Source: Acidobacteriota bacterium
GTDB lineage: Bacteria; Acidobacteriota; Vicinamibacteria; Vicinamibacterales; UBA8438
Length of the DNA stretch: 64,000 nt
Assembly (NCBI GenBank): GCA_009838525.1
Contig: VXRJ01000019.1
Location: forward strand, 73,932-137,931
Reading direction: 5' to 3'
The translations under genes were made by a program, and so were the position numbers. Position 1 is the first letter of the stretch. Each line of letters begins with the position of its first letter. The notes below the pieces were generated by a model that saw only the letters and a list, made by a program, of their open reading frames with translations, was not told where the DNA came from and ran no database searches. This document shows, piece after piece, positions 44,726 to 52,562 of this stretch.

Positions 44726-45059
44726 GAGCTCTCAAACGACACACAATACGCGGATGCGCCCAACCTGATTCCACGCCCTCCATTCTTCCGAATCTACGGT
44801 GGATCACAGATCCCCCAAACCGCCGAGAGGACCGGAATGTGAGATACTCCGATTGAGGCAGAAGAAGCGTTGTGGTGCCCGGTTGCTAACGTCGGGGATG
44901 CTGAAGACAGCAATCCTCGCACGGCGCACCGATTGGGTAAGGGTGCCCGCCACGGGGGAATCTCGCGCCGTTTCGACCACGCCACCGAGATGACCCCTTC
45001 TTGGTTGTGGCCTCCGTCGCCGGCGAGCCGAGGCGGCGGAGGCTAGACCATTCTCATCA
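44726..45059. other. 334-bp non-coding gap with one strong hairpin
   Basis: No gene, tRNA or insertion sequence is seen here. One hairpin stands out: 12-base arms at 45010-45021 and 45032-45043 with a single G-T pair and a 10-base loop. It lies 17 bases beyond the DUF5343 stop (minus strand) and is probably its terminator. The promoter that qhpE would need should lie at 44730-44800, but no clear -10/-35 pair is visible. Confidence 0.5.
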
Positions 45060-45785
45060 TCACCCCCCCGCGCTTTCCTCGCCATGTCCATCAGCGAGTT
45101 GGTTGCCCGTCTCGTATTCGTCCAACTTGCTAATGAGCTCCCCCACGAAGTTTCGGTCGGCAGCTTCGAGCGTGAGGATGTTGAGGGATGTGACGATCTT
45201 GATCGTCCCACCGCTACGGAGTTCGACAACCCGAATCGACTCAGTTGCGCCCGATGCCTGCCGCTTGCCCCCATGCTTCGATTGACGACGAGCACCGGCT
45301 GCACGAGGCTTTGGCGCCGTCGCGTTGCCATTCCTCTTTCGTTTCGACTTCCCAAGCCGTGAAGACACCTCAATCCCCGCGTACTCGGCGGCCGCAAGAA
45401 AAAACCGTTCAGCCCTCTCCTTGGTGCTGCCGGTCACGTCGTAAGACTTGGCCATCTCTTCACCAAGCTGTGCTGGTGTCGCCCTCTTGAGGTCTAGTGC
45501 GAAGAGTTCCGAGTACCGCTCTTCGAGTATGTCCTTCAGAACCTGCCGGCGTTTCGACTCGTCCGACACAGCCAGCTTCTTCAGTTGTTCCGTGGGCTCG
45601 TCGTGGTCGTCAATCAACCGAAGGAACCGGAATCCAGCGAGCAGTTGGTTCTGAAGCCCACCAGACATGCTCGGGAAGACCGTTCGGTCAACACGGCTTG
45701 GCATCTCGTCGGCGAGCTGTTTGATCGCATTCTCAAACGTCCGCCATGGGACGTATACGGACGCGCGGCGTTCGGTACTCGTCAT
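45060..45785 (-). CDS. DUF5343-type protein, probable inserted accessory gene
   Basis: 241 residues from the ATG at 45785, which has a strong ribosome-binding site (AAAGGAG) upstream. Residues about 10-150 fit DUF5343: a VPWRTFENAIKQLADEMPSRVDRTVF opening, LLAGFRFLRLIDDHDEPTEQLKKL, and ERAERFFLAAAEYAGIEVS. A basic low-complexity linker (KSKRKRNGNATAPKPRAAGARRQ) follows, then a short strand-rich C-terminus. DUF5343 proteins are often found in mobile or defence-rich regions; no function is fixed. Base composition is visibly less GC-rich than its neighbours and its promoter is AT-rich, so recent acquisition is likely. It interrupts the qhp cluster. Confidence 0.72.
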   Translation of the reverse strand: MTSTERRASVYVPWRTFENAIKQLADEMPSRVDRTVFPSMSGGLQNQLLAGFRFLRLIDDHDEPTEQLKKLAVSDESKRRQVLKDILEERYSELFALDLKRATPAQLGEEMAKSYDVTGSTKERAERFFLAAAEYAGIEVSSRLGKSKRKRNGNATAPKPRAAGARRQSKHGGKRQASGATESIRVVELRSGGTIKIVTSLNILTLEAADRNFVGELISKLDEYETGNQLADGHGEESAGG

Positions 45786-45799
45786 TCCACTCACTCCTT

Positions 45800-45847
45800 T
45801 GTAATATGACATATACCATATACCTAATGTGCCTAGCAAATGGTATA
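45800..45847 (-). promoter_or_regulatory. AT-rich promoter with inverted repeat for the DUF5343 gene
   Basis: In a GC-rich region this stretch is strikingly AT-rich. Arms TATACCAT (45812-45819) and ATGGTATA (45840-45847) form a perfect 8-base inverted repeat with 20 bases between, upstream of the DUF5343 start. This fits an operator for autoregulation around a minus-strand -10. Confidence 0.5.
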
Positions 45848-45932
45848 CGGCCTCCCGGCGGAATCCGGTAACAGCGTGCCGACTGCGAAGTGACGCAGGT
45901 ATCCCTATACACTCATGCACTGTGTGGAGCGA

Positions 45933-47678
45933 TCAAGCTCGTGCCGTCTTCGGTCCCACCGCCTGCCCCGCGAACAGGCGCGCGAAAGCCCCGCCCCGCG
46001 CCAGCAGGTCTTCGGGCGGGCCGATCTCCGCCACGCTCGCGCCGTCCAGGGCGACGACGCGGTCCGCGTGGCGGGCGAGCTCCAGGCGATGCGTGATGAT
46101 CAAGGTAGTCCGCTCCCGCATGATGGCCTCGTAGCCGTCGATCACATGCCGCTCGGCGACCGGATCCAGCGACGCGGTCGCCTCGTCGAGCACGAGCACG
46201 CTCGGGTCGGCCAGCAGGGCGCGCGCGATCGCAACACGCTGCCGCTCCCCCGCCGACAGCGCCGCTCCCCGCTCGCCCAGGACGGTGTCGTAGCCTTCCG
46301 GCAACCCGGCGATGAAGTCGTGGATTCCAGCCGCGCGCGCGGCCGCCTCCACTTCGCCGGCATCGGCGTCCGGCCGGGCATAGCGCAGGTTGTCCGCCAT
46401 CGATGCGTGAAAGATGAACGGGGCATGCTCCACCAGCGCCACGTGCCGGCGGAGGAACGCCAGCGGGAGGGTCGGCAGGTCGTGGCCATCGAGCCGAACC
46501 GCTCCCTCGTCGGGATCGAGCAGCCGCAGCAGGAGGTCGGCGATCGTCGACTTTCCGGCGCCGCTGCGGCCGACGATCGCCACCGTCTCGCCCGGCGCGA
46601 CGGTGAAGGACACGTTATCGAGCGCCGGCGCGCCACGGTCGAACGACAGGCTCACCCCATCGAATTCGACGTGACCTCGCACGCCGGCGGGCGCGGAAGC
46701 CCCCGGCGCTTCCTCCACCTCGATCGGCGCATCGGCAATCTCGTTGACCCGCGCCAGCGACACCCGGGCGGTGGCCAGACTCGCGTAGAGCCCCATCAGC
46801 GCCTGGACCGGCCCCATGAGCCGGGTCTGGTAGGCCATGAAGGCGACGAGCGTACCCATGGTGAGCGTGCCGTCGAGAACACGGAAGCCGCCGTACAGAA
46901 ACACCGCGCCCATCCCCACCGACAGCAGGACCCCCGGCAATCCGCCCGCGAGATAGGTCACGCGCTGCATCGCCATCAACGCGTCGATGAACGCCTGGTT
47001 CCGGTCACCAAAGCGGCCGGTCTCCCGCTGTTGGGCGTTCGCCGTCACGACGAGCCGCATCGCCGACAGCGTTTCGATCAGGAAGCTGCCGATGTCCGCG
47101 CTACGTTCGCGGAAGGTCGCGACGCGACGCTCCAGCCGGCGCCGGTAAACGACCAGTGCCCAAATGCTGAGGGGCAGGACGGCGACTCCCGCGAGGAAAA
47201 GCCGCAGGTCGAGAAAGATCATGAACCCGACCGACCCGACCAGAAAGAGGATGTTGCCAATCCACCCGAGGGCGGCCTCCGCCGCGACGCGCTGGATTTC
47301 GCCGATGTCGTTGTTGAGCCGCGAGACGATGTCGCCCAGCCGCGTGCGCGTGTAGAAGCGGGGCGAGAGCCGCTGCAGATGGCGGTACAGGTCGAGACGC
47401 ATGTCGAACAGGATCTCCGCCGACACGAGCGTGTAGCGGAGACCGCTGACCACGTTGAGGAGGAAGCCGAGGACGGTCAGGCCGACGAACAGGCCAACCA
47501 CCCGCATGAGCACCGTGCGGTCGCCGGCCAGCAGCGCGTCGTCGACAAGGTTCCGCGACAGGAGGGGAACGAACAGGGCGGCCAGGGTGCTCGCGAGGCC
47601 GAGGATGACCACCAGCGCCAGACGCCGCCAGTACGGCGCGACATAGGCCAGCGCGCGTCTGAACTGGGGGTCGAGCAT
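45933..47678 (-). CDS. qhpF: ABC exporter QhpF (fused permease and ATPase)
   Basis: 581 residues. The N-terminal half has six hydrophobic helices of the type I ABC exporter fold; the C-terminal ATPase has Walker A VGRSGAGKST, signature LSAGERQRVAIARALL and Walker B VLVLDEATASLD. In the qhp system QhpF is the transporter linked to export of the processed gamma subunit. It starts 22 bp after qhpB and follows qhpB on the same strand, which supports the assignment over a general drug exporter. No peptidase domain is attached; that job falls to qhpE. Confidence 0.85.
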   Translation of the reverse strand: MLDPQFRRALAYVAPYWRRLALVVILGLASTLAALFVPLLSRNLVDDALLAGDRTVLMRVVGLFVGLTVLGFLLNVVSGLRYTLVSAEILFDMRLDLYRHLQRLSPRFYTRTRLGDIVSRLNNDIGEIQRVAAEAALGWIGNILFLVGSVGFMIFLDLRLFLAGVAVLPLSIWALVVYRRRLERRVATFRERSADIGSFLIETLSAMRLVVTANAQQRETGRFGDRNQAFIDALMAMQRVTYLAGGLPGVLLSVGMGAVFLYGGFRVLDGTLTMGTLVAFMAYQTRLMGPVQALMGLYASLATARVSLARVNEIADAPIEVEEAPGASAPAGVRGHVEFDGVSLSFDRGAPALDNVSFTVAPGETVAIVGRSGAGKSTIADLLLRLLDPDEGAVRLDGHDLPTLPLAFLRRHVALVEHAPFIFHASMADNLRYARPDADAGEVEAAARAAGIHDFIAGLPEGYDTVLGERGAALSAGERQRVAIARALLADPSVLVLDEATASLDPVAERHVIDGYEAIMRERTTLIITHRLELARHADRVVALDGASVAEIGPPEDLLARGGAFARLFAGQAVGPKTARA

Positions 47679-47700
47679 GCGGGCCGTCTCCGGGGCCGCC

Positions 47701-48888
47701 TCACGGCGCCGGCGACGACGGCATCACGATCAGCCCGGACGTCATGTCGCCGTCCAGGGTCAGGGTCCCGAGGTAGTCGAACGACTCCGTATCGTAGAAG
47801 TCGATTGTCTCGCCCGCCGACGAGATGTAGAGCACCTCGCCATTCGTGCTGACGTCGACGGCCATGCGTGGGCGGCCCGCGATCTGGCGGCGAAAGCCAA
47901 CGCGCCGCTGCTCCAGGTCGAAGGTCCAGAACTCGTAGCCCTCGATCCGGCTTGCCAGCCCGTAGGCCGTCTGCCGCCCGGGCGCCAGGGCGAACTGGAT
48001 TCCGGTCGCCGGCCCCAGCGTGTAGAAGTCGACGTCCCGATTGGGCAGGTCGATCCGGGCGACCCCCATCAGCTCGCGATCCTGCGCGTCGTCGTGCAGC
48101 GTGAAGAGGCCGGTGAAGAACCCGGGCTCCTCGTACACGAGGTCGGTCGAGAAGCCGAAATCGATGCGGCCGAGCCCGGGCTCGAGCGGTTCGCGCAACG
48201 ACCAGCGGTCGACTTCGGTGAAGCCCTCCGTCTCCAGGATGAGAACGTCACGGCCGAAGAAGTAGAGATAGTCGCCGTCGGGCGAGAACAGCATCCGCGC
48301 GCTCGGCGACGGCTCCTCCGTCGGCCACGGCAGTTCCTCGACGATCTCGTGCGTCGCCATGTCGACCCGCACCAGCCGGTACGGCTCGATCTCGAAGCGG
48401 TCGAGATGCTTGACGGCGGTGTCGAGGTTGAGGATGGCGGTGCGTCCGTCGGGGGCCACGCGGAATGAACGAATGCGGACGCGCCGGTTCCCGTCGCTGA
48501 AGTTGAACGAGTCGGTGACCTCGCGCGAGGCGATGTCGACCGTCGTCAGATGCTCCATGGTCGGGTCGAGGAAGTAGAAGCGTTCCCGATCTTCGGAGAC
48601 GACCATCGAGCGGGGCGCACCGTGCGGCACCTCGATCTCGTCGACGACGCTGGTCGTCGCCTCGTCGATGACGAAGATCCGGCTCGGGTAGGCCCCGAGA
48701 TACAGGGTGCCGTCGCCGGCCGACATCGGCTCGGCGGATTGCGCCGCCGCCAGCGTCGCGACGCTCAGCGCGAGCGCCGCCAGCGCAAGCGCCACGGCCA
48801 GGGCGCTCGGCCCCGGCCGGCCTCGCGACGCGAAGCCCTCAGGGGAAGATGAGGTCAATCTTTCGCCAGTCCTTCTGCGCGGCCGCAC
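47701..48888 (-). CDS. qhpB: Quinohemoprotein amine dehydrogenase beta subunit
   Basis: 395 residues, a seven-bladed YVTN-type propeller with a Sec leader (ALAVALALAALALSVATLAAAQ). Propeller blocks include LYLGAYPSRIFVIDEATTSVVDEIEVP, DGRTAILNLDT, RMLFSPDGDYLYFFGRDVLIL and GEVLYISSAGETIDFYDTE. In QHNDH the beta subunit holds the gamma subunit and closes the active site. The start overlaps the end of qhpC by 50 bp; a TTG nearer the leader is possible because the n-region is long. Confidence 0.85.
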   Translation of the reverse strand: MRPRRRTGERLTSSSPEGFASRGRPGPSALAVALALAALALSVATLAAAQSAEPMSAGDGTLYLGAYPSRIFVIDEATTSVVDEIEVPHGAPRSMVVSEDRERFYFLDPTMEHLTTVDIASREVTDSFNFSDGNRRVRIRSFRVAPDGRTAILNLDTAVKHLDRFEIEPYRLVRVDMATHEIVEELPWPTEEPSPSARMLFSPDGDYLYFFGRDVLILETEGFTEVDRWSLREPLEPGLGRIDFGFSTDLVYEEPGFFTGLFTLHDDAQDRELMGVARIDLPNRDVDFYTLGPATGIQFALAPGRQTAYGLASRIEGYEFWTFDLEQRRVGFRRQIAGRPRMAVDVSTNGEVLYISSAGETIDFYDTESFDYLGTLTLDGDMTSGLIVMPSSPAP

Positions 48889-49234
48889 ACTTGGCCGTCC
48901 AGTCCGGCGCGTGATTCAACTGATCCGGCACCTGCGCCGGCCAGAAACAACCCAGATGGCAGTCGAACAGGTCGCGCTCGACCGGCTGGCACAGCCCGGC
49001 CGCACCGCCGTTCCGGTCGGCTTCCCATCCTGGCGAGAAGACGAAGCTGCATCCGAGCGGAATATGCGGCCCCTCCGGCTTGGGTGGCCCGCTGCTCCCC
49101 TCCTGCAACGCCACCACGCGGCCCTCCGGCTGCCCCGGGGACGCGCCCGCCGCCCCGGCAGCGTGAGGCCGCGCCTCGGCGAAGCCCTCGGCGATCCGGG
49201 CGGCTTTCTGGTTAATGGGTCGGAGATGCGTCAT
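48839..49234 (-). CDS. qhpC: Quinohemoprotein amine dehydrogenase gamma subunit precursor (CTQ-bearing)
   Basis: 131 residues: a leader of about 55 and a mature core of about 76. All cross-linking residues of the Paracoccus subunit are present at the same spacing (offset +55): Cys62-Glu71, Cys82-Asp88 and Cys96-Asp104 for thioether bonds, and Cys92-Trp98 for cysteine tryptophylquinone. The conserved frame is SPGWEADRNGGAAGLCQPVE and WPAQVPD. The leader (MTHLRPINQKAARIAEGFAEA, then a Gly/Pro-rich stretch) is about twice the 28 residues known in Paracoccus. The protein is cross-linked by QhpD, oxidised by QhpG, cut by QhpE and exported. It overlaps qhpD by 23 bp. Confidence 0.95.
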   Translation of the reverse strand: MTHLRPINQKAARIAEGFAEARPHAAGAAGASPGQPEGRVVALQEGSSGPPKPEGPHIPLGCSFVFSPGWEADRNGGAAGLCQPVERDLFDCHLGCFWPAQVPDQLNHAPDWTAKCAAAQKDWRKIDLIFP

Positions 49235-50762
49235 CGTTCACCTCAGCAGGCGGGTCACCACCATCGAACCGCCGGAGAAACGCCGGATTCCGCTCGGCGA
49301 TCTCGCCGTAGATCTCCAGGCAGGTCTCCGTCCATCCGCGTATCCATTCGCAATAGTGCAGGTTGGGGGCCTGCGTGGTCCCGTAGCGCGTGTACGCCTC
49401 ATGGTAGCAGCCACCCGCGCAAAGGGGACGCGCCCAGCACGTCCGGCAGTCCGTCTTCCGGTCTATGTGATGGGCGTCGAGGAACGCCTCCTGGGCGGAC
49501 TCGTCGACGCCCTCCCGCACCGTCCCCAGCTTGTGGTCGCCGGACCCGGCGAACCGGTGACAAAGCGCCACGTCGCCGTTCGTTGCGACTCCCATCAGTC
49601 CGAGCCCCGCCCCGCACGGCAGCGCCTTGCTCGCCCCCTTGTGGAGCTCCTCGATCGTGTCGGCCACGTTGCTGAAGCCGTGGTGCCGGCCTTCGAGCGC
49701 AGCCTGCAGGAACTCCCGGCCCAGCTCGCGGAACTGCGCCAGCATGGAATCGAAGCCACTATCTCCGATGGCGTGAGCGCGGCCGGGCGACGTCGTGACC
49801 GGCGCGAAGCCGACCTCCCAGAATCCGATGTCCTCGGTGAGATGCCGGTAGATCCGAGTGATGTCGAGCACGTCGGAAGTCAACGTCACCCGCGCGCCGA
49901 TCGGCCGCGACCGGTGGCGTCGGAGCAACTCGCGCACCTTCGGCGCGACGACGTCATAACTCCCCCGTCCGTCGTGAAACACGCGAAACTTGTCCTGCAT
50001 CTCCTTCGGGCCGTCGATGGATATCGTCACCCCGACGTCGTTGTCGGCCAGAAACTCGATCACCTCCGGGCGCAGCAGCGTGCCGTTCGTCGTCAGGCTG
50101 AACTCGACCCGCTTGCCCACCTCCGCCGCGCGGTGGCGCGCGTACGGGATCGTCTTCTCCAGCACGGCGAAGTTCAGCAGCGTTTCCCCGCCGAAGAAGG
50201 TAAGCCGCACGACCGGGCTGTTTCCCGAACGCTCGATCATGAAGTCGACGCTCTCCCGCGCCGTTTCCTCGCTCATCAGCTTCGGCATGCCGCCGGCCGT
50301 CGGTTCGGCAATCCGGTCCTCGCCGTACTCGTAGCAGTAGGTGCAGGCGAGATTGCAGCGGTTCGTGACGTTGACGACCAACGTCGACAACGGAATCGGC
50401 TTCAGCGGGATGATGTTCGGTGCGGGCTTCGGCGCGGGGGCCGGCGGGCCGGGCTCAATCGGCACGATCACGCGGGCGCCGGCCAGCTCGGCCAGTGTCG
50501 CCTCGACTTCCGGGAGGGCGAAACGCCCCGCGAGACGGCCGAAGAGGTCCGGCGGGGCGAGGCGCCCAGCGCTCAGCGCGTCGACCACGGCGGCCGACGT
50601 CTCGTCAAGCGCGAATACCGCCGCGCTCGGCACGAGATAGAGGAACCGGCGACCCGCCGCCTCGAAGGGATGGCACTCGCCGAGGGAAAGGAACTCAACG
50701 CGCCGATGTTTCGCGTCAGCGCCAGCGGGACTTCCAGCGAACTCGTCACGACGCGCGGTCAT
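49212..50762 (-). CDS. qhpD: Radical SAM/SPASM enzyme QhpD, gamma-subunit thioether cross-linker
   Basis: 516 residues from the ATG at 50762, overlapping the qhpA stop (ATGA). An N-terminal PqqD-like peptide-binding domain lies at about 20-100. The radical SAM core has CNLACTYC (three Cys for the 4Fe-4S cluster with SAM) and FFGGETLLN. The C-terminal SPASM domain supplies further cluster ligands (CGAGLG, LCHRFAG, CRTCWARPLCAGGCY, CEW). QhpD makes Cys-to-Asp/Glu thioether bonds in the gamma subunit. Gene order directly before qhpC matches the known operon. Confidence 0.93.
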   Translation of the reverse strand: MTARRDEFAGSPAGADAKHRRVEFLSLGECHPFEAAGRRFLYLVPSAAVFALDETSAAVVDALSAGRLAPPDLFGRLAGRFALPEVEATLAELAGARVIVPIEPGPPAPAPKPAPNIIPLKPIPLSTLVVNVTNRCNLACTYCYEYGEDRIAEPTAGGMPKLMSEETARESVDFMIERSGNSPVVRLTFFGGETLLNFAVLEKTIPYARHRAAEVGKRVEFSLTTNGTLLRPEVIEFLADNDVGVTISIDGPKEMQDKFRVFHDGRGSYDVVAPKVRELLRRHRSRPIGARVTLTSDVLDITRIYRHLTEDIGFWEVGFAPVTTSPGRAHAIGDSGFDSMLAQFRELGREFLQAALEGRHHGFSNVADTIEELHKGASKALPCGAGLGLMGVATNGDVALCHRFAGSGDHKLGTVREGVDESAQEAFLDAHHIDRKTDCRTCWARPLCAGGCYHEAYTRYGTTQAPNLHYCEWIRGWTETCLEIYGEIAERNPAFLRRFDGGDPPAEVNDDASPTH

Positions 50763-52501
50763 GGTCCCGATTCCCCGCGCCGCAGGTACACCGGCACCGT
50801 CACCAGCAGGTGCGCCCGGGCCCTGAGCGGACGCTCCAGCTCGACGCCGCTGACCGGCTCCGCCGCGAGCGTCGCCACGACCCAGACGTCGCCGACGTTG
50901 TTGCGGTTGCCGCTCCGCTCCGGATTCGGTCCGTCGACGGCCGGTTCGAACGCGCCGTCCTCGCCGAGCGTACCGACGAAGGCGGTGTCGTCGTCGTCGT
51001 AGGTGACCGCGTACTCCTCGACACTCCAGTCCACATCGACCATTCCAAGATCGAGGTCGTCGTCGGTGCCCGACTCCCCATCGGGCCCATCGTGCCAGGC
51101 GCGCGCCTCGAAGTACTCGTACTGCTTGGGAAACACGATGCCCCCGACACGCGCCAGCCCGGTCGCCGGGGTCACGTCGAGCCGGTGGATCTCGTCGAAG
51201 ACAGTCACCGCCGCGGTCAGCGAGGCGGAACCGATGAACAGGTCGCGCGCGCCGATTCGGGCCTCCGCGTCCACCGTGACGGCGAGCGTCGCGGACGTCG
51301 CGGACGGTTCGCTGACGGCGGTCACGGTCAGGCCCGCACCGAGATCGATCGACGCGGCGTCGAGCGGCTGGGGGAGATTGGCGCCGAAGAGCTGCAGCGT
51401 GACGTCGCCCGCCCGGGACGGCACGGACCGCGGGTAGACCCCGGTGATCAGCGGCTCCGAGCCGACACGCCGCAGCGTCACGTCGATGCCACGCTCGTCG
51501 TAACCGCCGGTGAACCAGCGTCCCGTAATCTCCTCGCGGTCGCGCGAGAGGAACATCACTTCCCGCGCCTCGAACTGCCCGGGGCTCGTGGAGCGGCCGC
51601 GCCACTGATAACCCGTATAGATCAGCGCCTCGCCGGTGCGGGTGACCTCGACGTCGCGTGACGGGTAGCGGTAGCTGGTCCGTGTATCCAGCTCGTCCGG
51701 CGCCGACGGGTCCGACGCAACGGTCAGGGTGCCGTACACGGGACCCTGGCCGCGCTCGTGACCGACTAGCGCCCACGTTCCGTCGAGAACCGGCGTGCGC
51801 ATGTTCGCCGACCAGCTCGTCCACTCCGTCGTATCCAGCGGAAAAGCCTCCGCCAGATGGGCCACGGCGCGCTCGACCGCGGTCCGCTCATCGGCGTCGT
51901 CGCCCCCATCCGCCCCTTCCCCTCGGGAATCGACGTTCCGGGTGAACGACTGAAAATCCGCGAACGGGTAGTAGCCGCGGTGCATGGCGGTCAGCAACCC
52001 CCATTCCTCGAGGGTCCGCCGCTGGTTCAGCACGCGGCCCATCGAGTGGCAGCGGTTGCACGTCTCCTGCGTCTCGGGATCGGCTTGGTAGAAGAAATCG
52101 ATGTTCCGGCGCTCCACCTCGAAGGCCCCGAGACGCGCCTCCTCCGGCGCCAGGCCATGATGGGTCGCCAGGTATCGAACCGCCTCACGGGCGTCCGCCG
52201 GCTCGATCTGCAGATCGTTCAGAAGCACCATGCGCCGGATGGTCTGCTGCCACCCCTCCGGCGACGTCCGCTGATAGGAAATGCGGCTCATCCGCCCCTG
52301 CTCGTCCGAGGGATGGCAGTCGCCGCAGACCCGGTGGACGAGGTCGCTGGCGACGGGAATCCCGCCGTCGGGCAGTCCGCCGCCCGACGCGTCGTTCTGT
52401 GCCGACACCGGCGCGGCTCCGGCGATGAGCGCCGCGGCGGCCAGCGCGACCGCACATGATCCCGCTCCGTGCCCGGAGAGTGGGAATCGTGAGAGAGACA
52501 T
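50759..52501 (-). CDS. qhpA: Quinohemoprotein amine dehydrogenase alpha subunit, diheme
   Basis: 580 residues from the ATG at 52501, with a Sec leader to about PVSAQN. Two c-type heme sites, CGDCH (59-63) and CNRCH (148-152), lie in the N-terminal cytochrome domain with helix TSPEGWQQTIRRMVLLNDL between. The rest is the three beta-sandwich domains of the alpha subunit (VYGTLTVASD, DVTLRRVGSEPLITGVYP, LFIGSASLTAAVTVFDEIHRL). It takes electrons from CTQ in the gamma subunit and passes them to a periplasmic carrier after oxidising primary amines. The longer upstream reading is a shadow of qhpG's tail. Confidence 0.93.
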   Translation of the reverse strand: MSLSRFPLSGHGAGSCAVALAAAALIAGAAPVSAQNDASGGGLPDGGIPVASDLVHRVCGDCHPSDEQGRMSRISYQRTSPEGWQQTIRRMVLLNDLQIEPADAREAVRYLATHHGLAPEEARLGAFEVERRNIDFFYQADPETQETCNRCHSMGRVLNQRRTLEEWGLLTAMHRGYYPFADFQSFTRNVDSRGEGADGGDDADERTAVERAVAHLAEAFPLDTTEWTSWSANMRTPVLDGTWALVGHERGQGPVYGTLTVASDPSAPDELDTRTSYRYPSRDVEVTRTGEALIYTGYQWRGRSTSPGQFEAREVMFLSRDREEITGRWFTGGYDERGIDVTLRRVGSEPLITGVYPRSVPSRAGDVTLQLFGANLPQPLDAASIDLGAGLTVTAVSEPSATSATLAVTVDAEARIGARDLFIGSASLTAAVTVFDEIHRLDVTPATGLARVGGIVFPKQYEYFEARAWHDGPDGESGTDDDLDLGMVDVDWSVEEYAVTYDDDDTAFVGTLGEDGAFEPAVDGPNPERSGNRNNVGDVWVVATLAAEPVSGVELERPLRARAHLLVTVPVYLRRGESGP

Positions 52502-52562
52502 CCGTGGGATTGTTGTAGCACACATTCCGGTTCGGATCGACCGCCTCGGCCCCATGCCGCGC

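Noticed and set aside
44726-45059. A small gene in the gap upstream of qhpE
   Set aside because: The short frames have no ribosome-binding site, domain or codon bias; only a hairpin is supported.
45933-47678. A general multidrug exporter
   Set aside because: The ABC fold alone would allow it, but the gene lies 22 bp after qhpB inside a qhp set that otherwise lacks its exporter.
49212-51824. An 870-residue radical SAM protein with a long basic N-terminus
   Set aside because: The first 354 residues are a shadow of qhpA; the ATG at 50762 overlapping the qhpA stop gives a normal QhpD.
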